Shown: positions 1-7,802 of the stretch, piece by piece
Numbering within the stretch: the first letter of the stretch is position 1
Layout of the letters: each line of letters opens with the position of its first letter
The notes under the pieces: model-generated
The model's input: the letters and a program-made list of their open reading frames with translations, nothing else
Told to the model about the DNA's origin: nothing
Database searches by the model: none
Position numbers and translations under genes: made by a program
Origin: Polyangiaceae bacterium
GTDB lineage: Bacteria > Myxococcota_A > Polyangia > Polyangiales > Polyangiaceae
Length of the DNA stretch: 45,690 nucleotides
Direction of reading: 5' to 3'
Assembly: GCA_016933275.1 (NCBI GenBank)
Contig: JAFGBI010000314.1
Span: 1-45,690 of the forward strand

Positions 1-470
1 CCCGGGTGACGCGGGTCCCTTCCTGCCAGCTCCGACGCGACCCGGCGATGGTCGGCAGTTCGCTGTCATGAGACCTGCGCGGAGGGGTGATGAACCCGAC
101 ACGCTTTCGCACCAAGCGCCAGTTCTGGAGCTACTGCGGGTTCGGCGTCGTGACGCGCACTTCGTCCGACTACGTGCGCGGTCCGGACGGCAAGCGGCAA
201 CGCTAGCCGGTCCAGCAAGCGCGAGGGTTGAACCGCAATCGCAACCCGACGCTCAAGGCCGTCTTCAACGGCGCCGCGCAGACCGTCATCCAGCACATGC
301 CGAATCACCCACTGCATCAGGACTACCAGCGTGCGTCGGAGGCGAACGTCAAGCCGCCCCACGCCCGCCTCGCCCTCGCGCGACGCCTCGCCGCCGCGAC
401 CTCGACCATCTGGAAGAACGACGAGGAGTACGACCCGGAGAAGCATCGAGCCAAAGCCCACTCAACGTAG
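1..470 (+). pseudogene. IS110-family transposase remnant (3' part)
   Basis: The frame running through 90-470 encodes the C-terminal half of an IS110/IS1111-type (Transposase_20) protein. It shows the 'RFRTKRQFWSYCGFGVVTR' stretch, then 'NRNPTLKAVFNGAAQTVI', and an end of the type 'ALARRLAAATSTIWK...YDPEKH'. The frame is broken by in-frame stops at 69-71 (TGA) and 204-206 (TAG). Upstream of about 80 the family similarity is lost, and the 5' part lies outside the window. The N-terminal DEDD catalytic domain is therefore absent. The longest intact piece is a GTG-started 80-residue ORF at 228-470, which is not expected to be functional alone. I read it as a decayed insertion sequence beside the metal-uptake locus. 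The family call is from motif recognition. Confidence 0.75.
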
Positions 471-713
471 ACGTCGAAAGAGGCCGCCAAAGTCGAACGT
501 GTGTCGCCAAGCCGGCGACCGCAGCAACCACAGATTCCGAGGGGCTACATCAGCGAGCAGCATGGTCGCCGGAACACGCCGGACAGGCCCCAATTGAAGT
601 TGCCAGGGACGGGGACCTCCTGGTTCGCTGGCCCGACCCACCGCGCGGCCTGGAGGCAGGGAGCGCTGCGAATACTCAAGGCGGCGGCCTGAGATCGCGC
701 AGCATGACCGCCT

Positions 714-746
714 GCCGAGCCGCCGGGCGCACACCGGCGGCTCGGC
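714..746 (-). terminator. Hairpin terminator of the leftward lipoprotein/TonB operon
   Basis: A perfect 13-bp stem (arms 714-726 and 734-746, GCCGAGCCGCCGG and its complement) with a 7-nt loop lies 12 bp beyond the stop of the leftward gene at 759. There is no U-run after the stem on the minus strand, so it is a strong hairpin but not a classical intrinsic terminator. Apart from it, 471-758 holds no convincing gene. Confidence 0.55.
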
Positions 747-758
747 CGTTCTCGGTTG

Positions 759-1625
759 TCAGTCCCCGTGGGAGTGGCAGTGCCCTTCGCCCTGGAAGTG
801 GCCCAGGGTCGTGGTGAGCGCCAACACGAAGTCGCCCAGCGTGTTGACGTCGGAGGCGCTGCCCGTCCCGTAGGTGCCGGTGTCCACGTCGACGAGTTGC
901 ACGGCGTCGAGCTCCGTTCGCGTGATCTCCTGGTCGGCGTCGCCAAGATCGTCGGCGGCGGCGAGCGGATCGAACCGGAGAACCGCATTCGCCGCCGTCA
1001 GGTCGTCGTAGAAGAAGTGGTCCCCGTGGATCGTGATCTGGACGTCGGTGACGCCGCCGTTGGTGACCAGGATGCCCACCCGCGCCGCCTCGCCCGCCTC
1101 GTCGACCTCGACGCAGTCGCGGTACTCGGTCGTGCCCGTGAAACCCCAGTGGAAGGTCTTGGTGACGCCCTCCTTGGTGGCCGAGCCCTCGACGTAGACG
1201 GCGTATGCGTTCTCATCCATCAGCTCGGCATCCTCCTCGGAGGCGCTCGCGTCGACCTCCGTCTCCGCATCGAACGGCGGGATGTCGAAGCCGACCTCAT
1301 CCCAGGCCCGGGCCTCGAGCTCACCGGTCGTGCCCACGTCGTGGGGCCCGGCCGCAGTCATGTCGAAGAGGATCGGCGGCGCAAGCGTCGCCCCTTCGCC
1401 CCCCGTGGAGTCAGCGACCGTCACGAGCCCCAGGACGATGAGGAAGCGGTCGAAGGCTATCTCCCAGCCGTCCTCCACCTCCTCGGCGGGGATCCCCTGC
1501 TCGATGAAGTCCTCCCCGTACACGGTGAAGTGAGCCGTGCCGCTTCCCGCCTCCCCGGAGTCGTCGAAGCTGCAGGCGGTGGCGAGTGAGGCAATCAGGA
1601 CGAGGGTGATGATGGATCGGGTCAT
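759..1625 (-). CDS. Lipoprotein with His-rich C-terminus, metal-locus associated
   Basis: This is a 288-residue predicted lipoprotein. Its signal peptide ends in a lipobox (SLATAC, Cys18). I do not recognise a named family. The start at 1625 is chosen because it puts the signal sequence at the N-terminus and overlaps the stop of the upstream lipoprotein gene by four bases (ATGA, 1622-1625). The sequence after the signal peptide ('GWEIAFDRFLIVLGLV') resembles the equivalent part of the neighbour ('GFEITLDRVLISVGEL'), so the two look like diverged paralogues. The protein is acidic and ends in HCHSHGD, a possible metal-binding tail. It is last in the TonB receptor operon opposite a nickel-type ECF transporter. 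I infer an outer-membrane accessory or metal-capture role, which is unproven. Confidence 0.8.
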   Translation of the reverse strand: MTRSIITLVLIASLATACSFDDSGEAGSGTAHFTVYGEDFIEQGIPAEEVEDGWEIAFDRFLIVLGLVTVADSTGGEGATLAPPILFDMTAAGPHDVGTTGELEARAWDEVGFDIPPFDAETEVDASASEEDAELMDENAYAVYVEGSATKEGVTKTFHWGFTGTTEYRDCVEVDEAGEAARVGILVTNGGVTDVQITIHGDHFFYDDLTAANAVLRFDPLAAADDLGDADQEITRTELDAVQLVDVDTGTYGTGSASDVNTLGDFVLALTTTLGHFQGEGHCHSHGD

Positions 1626-2470
1626 GGGGATGCTCCAGGGTTGGGAATGAACGAGAACCCGTAGGCCGCCGCCTTCTTGAGACCGCGGACGAAGGCTTGG
1701 TGAGGAACCTCCGCTGGATCGAGCACGACCGGCTCCCCCGTGACCACATCCGGCTCCCGGGAGAAGTCGACCTGGTCGAGCCAAAGCGTCGGGTCGACCG
1801 TCAGGATGACCGCGCCGTCACGGTCCACGGTTACCGCGGTGAACGGACAGCCGGCGATCAAGGGCTCCCCGTAGGTGTCGAGGACCTGGTCGTGCGCCGC
1901 GCTCAACTCGAAGGCGATCTCGAGATCGGCACTGGCGGCCGTGCCCTTGACGAGCACCACTGCGCCGCCGAGGTCGTCGGCGAGGCTTCCGACCGGGGGC
2001 GAAGCGAAGCGGAACGACGCCGACAGGTACTCGCCGGTGATCCCCTGCCCGTCGGGGAGCGCCGCTGGGCCCGCCAGGACGTCCACCGTCAGGGGGTCGA
2101 GCATCTCGCCGAGTTCATCGCCAGCGACGTAATGGCCCGGGTGGGCGTGGACCAGCCGAGGCCCGGTCAGCCCCGGGGCGAGCGGTGGATCTCGCCTTCC
2201 GATGGGAGCCCCCGCGAAGTAGCGGAGCTCCCCGACCGAAATCAGGACGCGATCCAGCGTGATCTCGAAGCCGAAGGCGTTGGTGAACCCGGCTTCTGCC
2301 GCCGGCGCGACCTCCACCGTCGTGGCGAGCACCACGCGTCTGCCGGTCGTGGCGCCAGAGTCCTCCCCGCACGCGGTGAAGACGGTCCCCACAAGAGGCA
2401 GGACGATGGCGAGCGACGCGCCGACGATCGACGCTGCCAGGTGCCGAGGAGACAGTACAGGTGCGATCAT
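1622..2470 (-). CDS. Lipoprotein, paralogue of the downstream lipoprotein
   Basis: A 282-residue predicted lipoprotein with a long hydrophobic signal and a lipobox-like site (VFTAC, Cys34). The ATG at 2470 lies only 7 bp after the TonB-receptor stop, and the gene's own stop overlaps the next start, so the three genes form one translationally coupled operon. The conserved segment 'GFEITLDRVLISVGELRY' near residue 68 matches the sister lipoprotein. A His-containing motif (HAHPGHY) lies in the middle. No enzyme motif is visible. In the context of a TonB-dependent receptor and a NikMNQO-like importer I infer a surface or periplasmic metal-handling partner of the receptor. The biochemical role is unknown. 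Confidence 0.8.
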   Translation of the reverse strand: MIAPVLSPRHLAASIVGASLAIVLPLVGTVFTACGEDSGATTGRRVVLATTVEVAPAAEAGFTNAFGFEITLDRVLISVGELRYFAGAPIGRRDPPLAPGLTGPRLVHAHPGHYVAGDELGEMLDPLTVDVLAGPAALPDGQGITGEYLSASFRFASPPVGSLADDLGGAVVLVKGTAASADLEIAFELSAAHDQVLDTYGEPLIAGCPFTAVTVDRDGAVILTVDPTLWLDQVDFSREPDVVTGEPVVLDPAEVPHQAFVRGLKKAAAYGFSFIPNPGASP

Positions 2471-2477
2471 GCGGTTC

Positions 2478-4949
2478 TCACAGATAGAGGGTGACGGTGC
2501 CGAACACGGTGCGGGGAGCGCCCGCGGTGAAGTGTCGGACCGGGATCAGGGAAGGCGCGGCGTTCGGCTCGAAATTGGAGGCGTAGACGAACTCGCCGTC
2601 GTTCCACTCCCGGTCGAGCAGGTTGAAGGACTCGATCCCGACCTCGATCTCGTTGAGGCGAAGCGTCACGCGGGCGTCGAGGAGCGCGACATCGTCGCCG
2701 AACTCGCCGAAGGGAATGGGGCGTCGATGGACCCAGGTTGCGCCGAACCCGGCGGTGCCCACCAGGTCGCGCCCGAGCAGCTCCGCCAGCCGGGGCCGCG
2801 CCGCCAAGTCGGAGCGCAGCACGACCTCCGGGACGAACGGGACCAGCGCCCCGCGGTCGTAGGTGGACGACGCCTCGCGAAACGCTGCGCGCGTATAGGT
2901 GAGCCCAATGGCCGAGGTGAACCAGGGGGTCGGCTGCGCGACGAAGTCCACCACCGCGCCGCGGCGCTCGGTCGACGGCACGGGCTCGTTGCGGGAAACC
3001 GTCTCCAGGAACACGACGTCGTCGCTGAGCTGAGCGTAGAACGCGGACCCGGCGACCTCGAGCGCCCGGCCCCGGTGCCGGACGCCCCCTTCAGTCGCCC
3101 ATACTCGGGTGAATGGCGCGCGCTCGCCGTCGCCGAGGCTCCGCGCCTGGGGCGAGCGGTAGCCCTGGCCGTAGCTCGCGATGGCGTGGAGCCCCGGCGC
3201 GACCGCAACGTCGGCCGTCACGCGTGGCCCGAAGCGAGCCCCCTGCGAGCTCCGCTGTCCCCCCTCCCGGGTGTGGTCCTGGACGACGAACCCGACCGCG
3301 TCCCAGCGGGCGCCGCCGCGGAGGAGCAGGCGCGGGATCGGGTGGAGCTTCGCGTCGAGGTAGCCGCTCACGGTCGTCGCGTGAACCCGAGCGTCGATGG
3401 TGGTGCTTGACACGTTCGGGGTCGTGCCGCGCACGTTGCGCTGAGCCTGGTCGATGGCGTCGTGACGGGAAGCGACGCCGATCTCCACGGAGTCGTACGA
3501 GGACAGGAGCGTGAGCGTTCGCTCGAGGTGCGCGCGGAAGCCGGCGGTCGTGGCGTCGTTCTGCTGCTGTGTCGAGTCGCCATCGACAGGGTCGTCGAGG
3601 AAGCCCGTGTAGTTGTGGCGAAGCGTGAGGTCGGTGAAGACGAGATAGGGCGCCAGCGCGTACCGATACGCCCCGTCGCTCCCCTCGAGCGACGCCACGA
3701 GCTGCGTGCGGGAGGAGTACCCTCCCTGGTTCGTGTCGTAGCTGTCGAAGCGCTCGACGCGCCCGGACTCGAGATCGTCGAAGCGGACCACGCCTGCGGA
3801 GCCAAACCGGCCGGCAAAGCTAGCCGCCGATACCGTGAGCGCGGCGTCGTCGCCGACGGGCCGCACCCACTGCACGATCCCCGAGGCGCGGCGTGACGCC
3901 CGGCCCACGCCGAATCCGTCGGATTGGTTGGCCTCGAACGCCGCGAAGCTCGCGGCGGGCTGCGCCTCGGGGTGGTAGGCGAGGAACACGCGCCGAGCCC
4001 CGAAGGACCCGAGGCTCGTGCGCAGCGTGAAGCCCGGCTCCGGATAGCCGAGCAGGAAGCACATCGAGCCAGCGACGGCGAAGTCGCCCTGGTCGGGCGA
4101 GTACGGCCCCGAAAGGGACTCGATCCGCTCGACCACCTCCGGCATCACGAAGTGCAGGTCGGCGTAGCCCTGACCGTGCACATTGCTCACTTGATTCACC
4201 GGAGCGCCTCCCACCCAGATCTCGAGGTCCTGCCCGTGCACCGCGTCAAACCCCCGGAAGAAGATCTGGTGGGCCTTGCCGTCGCCGCTGTGTTGAGTCA
4301 CGAAGGTGCCGGGAACGGCAAGCATCAGGTCGCTCGCTGTGTGATGGGGTGCGGCCTCGAGCACCGCGCGGTCGCGCCGTACGGCACCCGCGGTCCGCGC
4401 CGGCGCCCGCCCCACGACCAGCACCTCCACGGGCGCCGGTGGCGGCGCCGGCTCTCCGGTCGTCGCTGCCGGAATCGAACCGCCGTCCTTGGAGCGTGGC
4501 TCGGGCTCGATCTCCGCCGTCGCGAGGGCAGGCGCGACGTCCACGTTCACGGGGGACACCGTTCCCTCGGTCCTTGGCGCCTCGGTCGGAACGAAGCGGA
4601 GGGGGACCCTGATGCGCGCGGCCACCGGACGTCCCGCGGCGCGCGCCGGCTCGAAGCGCCACTCCTTCACGGTTTCCAGCGCGATCGCGTCGAATGGCTC
4701 GCCCACCCCCTCGGCCACCTCCGCCGACGCCACGTCGCCGTCCACTCCGACGACGACCTCGAGCAAGACCACGACGTCCCGGATGCCCGACTCCGTCGCC
4801 GGCCAAGGCGGCTCGGCCCGGATCACCAGTGAGGGCATGACCACGCCCTCTGGCGAGCCGTTGCTCTGGGCGCGGGCGGGACCCAGCAGCGCCGTCGCCA
4901 GTACGACCGCCAGCGCCAATCCCAGGAAAACAGCTGTCCGACGGGTCAT
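2478..4949 (-). CDS. TonB-dependent outer-membrane receptor with N-terminal TonB-like domain
   Basis: An 823-residue outer-membrane receptor for energised uptake, likely of nickel or a nickel chelate. The order is: signal peptide (hydrophobic run ending ARAQ, about residue 28); a TonB C-terminal-like domain (about 35-125, with 'GDVASAEVAEGVGEPFDAIALE' type pattern and 'VKEWRFEPA'); a Pro/Glu-rich linker; a plug domain with 'GTFVTQHSGDGKAHQIFFRG' and 'RIESLSGPYSP'; then a beta-barrel ending in an aromatic/hydrophobic strand (FGTVTLYL). The start at 4949 places the signal peptide first; an upstream extension to 5081 would run across the operator. It is first in an operon with two lipoproteins and divergent from the ECF transporter genes. 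The substrate is inferred from the operator and neighbours, since receptor sequence alone does not give it. Confidence 0.9.
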   Translation of the reverse strand: MTRRTAVFLGLALAVVLATALLGPARAQSNGSPEGVVMPSLVIRAEPPWPATESGIRDVVVLLEVVVGVDGDVASAEVAEGVGEPFDAIALETVKEWRFEPARAAGRPVAARIRVPLRFVPTEAPRTEGTVSPVNVDVAPALATAEIEPEPRSKDGGSIPAATTGEPAPPPAPVEVLVVGRAPARTAGAVRRDRAVLEAAPHHTASDLMLAVPGTFVTQHSGDGKAHQIFFRGFDAVHGQDLEIWVGGAPVNQVSNVHGQGYADLHFVMPEVVERIESLSGPYSPDQGDFAVAGSMCFLLGYPEPGFTLRTSLGSFGARRVFLAYHPEAQPAASFAAFEANQSDGFGVGRASRRASGIVQWVRPVGDDAALTVSAASFAGRFGSAGVVRFDDLESGRVERFDSYDTNQGGYSSRTQLVASLEGSDGAYRYALAPYLVFTDLTLRHNYTGFLDDPVDGDSTQQQNDATTAGFRAHLERTLTLLSSYDSVEIGVASRHDAIDQAQRNVRGTTPNVSSTTIDARVHATTVSGYLDAKLHPIPRLLLRGGARWDAVGFVVQDHTREGGQRSSQGARFGPRVTADVAVAPGLHAIASYGQGYRSPQARSLGDGERAPFTRVWATEGGVRHRGRALEVAGSAFYAQLSDDVVFLETVSRNEPVPSTERRGAVVDFVAQPTPWFTSAIGLTYTRAAFREASSTYDRGALVPFVPEVVLRSDLAARPRLAELLGRDLVGTAGFGATWVHRRPIPFGEFGDDVALLDARVTLRLNEIEVGIESFNLLDREWNDGEFVYASNFEPNAAPSLIPVRHFTAGAPRTVFGTVTLYL

Positions 4950-5000
4950 GCGTACTGCGGAACGCAATGGGCGTTCGTGCTTGCTGCGTCGCCAACTCGG

Positions 5001-5030
5001 TTGACGTCCTTCCCGAGCGGTGTTACCAAT
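5001..5030 (+). promoter_or_regulatory. Candidate promoter of the nikMQO operon
   Basis: TTGACG (5001-5006), a 17-bp spacer, and TACCAAT (5024-5030). The -10 lies inside the inverted-repeat operator, as expected for a repressed sigma70-type promoter. It is read by eye only. Confidence 0.5.
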
Positions 5031-5047
5031 ACGGAATCCGTAACACC
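5019..5047. promoter_or_regulatory. NikR-like operator (inverted repeat)
   Basis: Perfect 8-bp arms GGTGTTAC (5019-5026) and GTAACACC (5040-5047) are separated by 13 bp, in the divergent region between the TonB receptor and nikM genes. The core GTGTTAC-N13-GTAACAC matches the NikR box I recall being predicted by comparative genomics for deltaproteobacteria and relatives. Nickel-bound NikR would cover the -10 regions of both divergent promoters. No nikR gene lies in the window. Confidence 0.75.
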
Positions 5048-5065
5048 ACCAGGAATGCCTTGCAA
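5037..5065 (-). promoter_or_regulatory. Candidate promoter of the TonB receptor operon
   Basis: On the minus strand: TTGCAA (5060-5065), a 17-bp spacer, and TACGGA (5037-5042). Its -10 also lies within the inverted repeat, mirroring the rightward promoter. Confidence 0.45.
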
Positions 5066-5193
5066 GCAACACCTGGACCACAGATCGGCGCGTGGTGCCG
5101 CGGAGGCGAAAGCCGGAGATCCCTCAGCTCGCGCGGCTAGCCTGCAAGGTGGTCGGCGGAGCGAATCACCCTTGCTGTCACGGGCTACCAGCG

Positions 5194-6237
5194 ATGCACA
5201 TGTCCGACGCGCTGCTCTCGCCCGCGGTGGGGGGCGCCGGCTGGCTCGCCTCCGCCGCGTTTGTGGCTCACTCGACCCGCCGGCTCGCGGGCGCGGCCGA
5301 CCCGGGCGCGCCGGCGCTGATGGGTCTGCTCGGCGCCTTCGTGTTCGCGGGGCAGATGATCAATTTCACCATCCCCGGCACTGGCTCCTCGGGGCACCTC
5401 GGGGGTGGCCTACTGCTGGCGGCGTTGCTCGGGCCGCACGCGGCCTTCCTGGTCATGACGTCGGTGCTCACCGTGCAGGCGCTACTGTTCGGCGACGGCG
5501 GGTTGCTCGCGCTGGGGTGCAACGTCGTCAACCTGGGGGTTTTCACCTGCTTTCTCGCCTATCCCCTGCTGTTCCGGCCGCTGGTCGGTGTTCACGCCAC
5601 CGCCCGGAGGCTGACGGTCGCGGCGCTGCTCGCCGCTGTCGTAGGACTCCAGCTCGGCGCCATCGCGGTGGTGCTCGAAACCACCGTCTCGGGCATCTCG
5701 CGGCTGCCGTTCGCCACCTTCCTGGCGTTCATGGCACCGATCCACCTTGCCATCGGCGCCGTGGAGGGATTGGTCACGGCCGCCGTCCTGCTCTACGTGA
5801 CGAGCACGAGGCCTGAGCTCCTGCACCGCAAGCACGCGGAGGGCCGTCCGTTGCTCCCGGTGCTGGTCGTCTTCGCCTTGGCAACGGGACTGCTGGGCGG
5901 ACTGCTGTCCTGGTTCGCATCCACCCGTCCCGACGGGCTCGAGTGGGCGGTGGGACGCGTGTCCGGATCCGAGGAGCTGCCAGTGCCGAGCAATGGCCTC
6001 AGCGGAGCGCTGGCCCGTTGGCAGGAGAAGACCGCGCTGCTCCCCGACTACTCCTTCGGCAGCGCTCCGGAGGCGGAGGTGGAGAGTCTTCCGGACGGTC
6101 CCGCGTGGCCGGCGCCTGACGCGGGGACCTCGCTGTCGGGACTGCTGGGCGGCGTGGTCGTTCTGGTCCTCGCGCTGGGAACCGGCCTCGTGTTGCGCTG
6201 GGGGCGATCTCGAGGCATAGGTGCTCGGGTCCGGTGA
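5194..6237 (+). CDS. nikM: Nickel ECF transporter substrate-binding subunit, NikM-NikN (PDGLE) fusion
   Basis: A 347-residue polytopic membrane protein of the CbiM/NikM family, the metal-specific S component of an ECF importer. The start at 5194 gives the N-terminus Met-His-Met. In this family the free N-terminus and His2 are metal ligands, so this start is strongly preferred over an upstream ATG-like extension. A second candidate ligand, His68, lies in 'GTGSSGHLGGG', matching the conserved His of NikM. After about seven hydrophobic segments a PDGLE motif (residues 246-250) and a C-terminal membrane helix show that a NikN/CbiN-like subunit is fused in. It overlaps nikQ by 4 bp. Nickel rather than cobalt is inferred from the PDGLE type and the operator; no cobalamin genes are nearby. 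Confidence 0.9.
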   Translation: MHMSDALLSPAVGGAGWLASAAFVAHSTRRLAGAADPGAPALMGLLGAFVFAGQMINFTIPGTGSSGHLGGGLLLAALLGPHAAFLVMTSVLTVQALLFGDGGLLALGCNVVNLGVFTCFLAYPLLFRPLVGVHATARRLTVAALLAAVVGLQLGAIAVVLETTVSGISRLPFATFLAFMAPIHLAIGAVEGLVTAAVLLYVTSTRPELLHRKHAEGRPLLPVLVVFALATGLLGGLLSWFASTRPDGLEWAVGRVSGSEELPVPSNGLSGALARWQEKTALLPDYSFGSAPEAEVESLPDGPAWPAPDAGTSLSGLLGGVVVLVLALGTGLVLRWGRSRGIGARVR

Positions 6238-7034
6238 CCCCGATCGACCGCGCGATATCGCACCTCCACTCGCTCGACGCCTCCGCCCGCCTCGACTCCC
6301 CGCTCGGGCGCCTGGACGCGCGCGCGAAGGTGCTGGTTACCCTTGGGTTCCTGGTCACCGTGGCCTCGTTCGGGCGGCACCAGCTCCTGCAGCCGCTACC
6401 ACTGGTGATCCTGCTCTCCGCCGGATGGGCGCTCAGCGAGATCCCGGTCCGCAGCCTCGGCTTCCGGCTCGCCATCGCCTCGCCCGTCGCCGTCCTGATT
6501 GGGATGTGGAACCCCCTCTTCGAGCCCGAGCCAATGCTGCGCCTGGGGTCGATGGTCGTGAGCGCGGGCTGGGTGTCGTTCCTTTCCATTCTTGAGCGCT
6601 TTCTCCTCGGGATGGCCGCGGTCCTGTTGCTGATCGGGTCGACGGGGGTGGATGCCGTGGCTGCGGCGCTGGGGCGCCTCGGCGTACCGCGGGTGCTGGT
6701 AACGCAGCTCCTGCTCCTGTACCGCTATGTCTTCGTGCTGGCCGCCGAGGTGGAGCGGATGCTGCGGGCACACTCGCTGCGGGCGCCAAACCGCCCGCGG
6801 CCCGAGTTGCGCACCGTCCGGTCCATGCTGGGCGAGCTGCTGTTGCGCTCGCTGGCCCGGGCGGAGCGTGTTCACGCCGCCATGCTGTGCCGCGGGTTCG
6901 CGGGAGAGCTGCGCGCTGTCACCCCGTTGCGACTCGGCCTCGGTGACGCCCTGTTCGTGCTAGCCGGCCTCGGCTTCCTGGCGCTGGTTCGCCTCGCCGA
7001 TCTCCCGCGAGCCATCGGGAACCTGCTCCGGTGA
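6234..7034 (+). CDS. nikQ: ECF transporter transmembrane (T) subunit, NikQ/CbiQ
   Basis: A 266-residue inner-membrane protein of the CbiQ family, which couples the ATPase to the substrate-binding subunit. It starts with GTG overlapping the nikM stop (GTGA). The N-terminal 'LDARAKVLVTLGFLV' is the usual opening of the family. Several hydrophobic helices follow, and the cytoplasmic coupling segment contains 'AHSLRAP' and 'RAERVHAAMLCRGFAGEL', equivalent to the Ala-Arg-Gly motifs that contact the ATPase. Overlap with the next gene (GTGA, 7031-7034) indicates equimolar synthesis with NikO. Metal specificity comes from NikM, not from this subunit. Confidence 0.88.
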   Translation: MTPIDRAISHLHSLDASARLDSPLGRLDARAKVLVTLGFLVTVASFGRHQLLQPLPLVILLSAGWALSEIPVRSLGFRLAIASPVAVLIGMWNPLFEPEPMLRLGSMVVSAGWVSFLSILERFLLGMAAVLLLIGSTGVDAVAAALGRLGVPRVLVTQLLLLYRYVFVLAAEVERMLRAHSLRAPNRPRPELRTVRSMLGELLLRSLARAERVHAAMLCRGFAGELRAVTPLRLGLGDALFVLAGLGFLALVRLADLPRAIGNLLR

Positions 7035-7783
7035 GCCACCACCTGGTATCCATGCGGGGGGTGCGCTTCACCTTCCCCGACGGTAGCGAGGCGCTGAGGG
7101 GGGTCGATTTCACGATTCACCACGGGGAGTCGGTGGGGCTGGTGGGAGCGAACGGGGCCGGCAAATCCTCGATTCTGCTGCACCTCGCTGGGGTCTACCT
7201 GGCGTCGGAAGGTGAGGTGCGGGTGGGTGACTGGCCCGTCTCCCGCAGCACGCTGGTCGAGGTGCGCCGGCGAGTGGGCCTCGTGTTCCAAGACCCGGAC
7301 GATCAGCTCTTCATGCCCACCGTTTTTCAGGACGTCGCCTTCGGCCCCGCCAACCAGCACCTCCCGCCGCCGGAGATAGAGCAGCGCGTCGGCGAAGCGC
7401 TCGCCCATGTCGGGGCGGAGCACCTTGGACAGCGACCATCGCACCGGCTCTCGGGCGGTGAACGCCGCGCCGTGGCCCTCGCGACCGTGCTCGCGCTGCA
7501 CCCGGACATCCTGCTGCTCGACGAGCCCAGCGCGGGGCTGGACCCGATGACGCGCCGCCGCCTCATTCGATGGCTCGGGTCGTTCGAGCACACCCGGATC
7601 GTCGCCTCGCACGACCTCGATCTCGTGCTCGACTCCTGCGAGCGGACGCTGGTGCTCGCCGCCGGCCGCATCATCGCGGACGGGCCCACCTGGAGCCTGC
7701 TCACCGACGCCGCGCTGCTCGAGCGCGCGGGGTTGGAGCTCCCCCTTCGCTTGCAGGGGTCGCCGGTAACGCCCCACCGATGA
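7031..7783 (+). CDS. nikO: ECF transporter ATP-binding subunit, NikO/CbiO
   Basis: A 250-residue cytosolic ABC ATPase that powers the importer. Visible motifs are Walker A GANGAGKSS (residues 39-47), Q-loop 'VFQDPDDQLF', signature LSGGERR, Walker B DILLLDEP and H-loop SHDLD. The D-loop (SAGLDP) is intact, so the protein should be active. It uses a GTG start overlapping nikQ. It is the last gene of the rightward operon, ending 20 bp from the convergent TPR/beta-barrel gene with no clear hairpin between. It lacks the C-terminal extension of some CbiO proteins. Confidence 0.92.
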   Translation: MSHHLVSMRGVRFTFPDGSEALRGVDFTIHHGESVGLVGANGAGKSSILLHLAGVYLASEGEVRVGDWPVSRSTLVEVRRRVGLVFQDPDDQLFMPTVFQDVAFGPANQHLPPPEIEQRVGEALAHVGAEHLGQRPSHRLSGGERRAVALATVLALHPDILLLDEPSAGLDPMTRRRLIRWLGSFEHTRIVASHDLDLVLDSCERTLVLAAGRIIADGPTWSLLTDAALLERAGLELPLRLQGSPVTPHR

Positions 7784-7802
7784 GCTACGACGGGTGCTGC
7801 CC

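Noticed and set aside
66..461. 131-residue minus-strand ORF at the window start
   Set aside because: It is antisense to the IS110 remnant, and its Arg/Leu/Val-rich sequence has no family pattern.
4950..5193. Cobalamin riboswitch upstream of the TonB receptor or CbiM-like gene
   Set aside because: I looked for the conserved B12 box (GCCACTG-type) and the folded core and did not find them. The inverted-repeat operator explains the region better.
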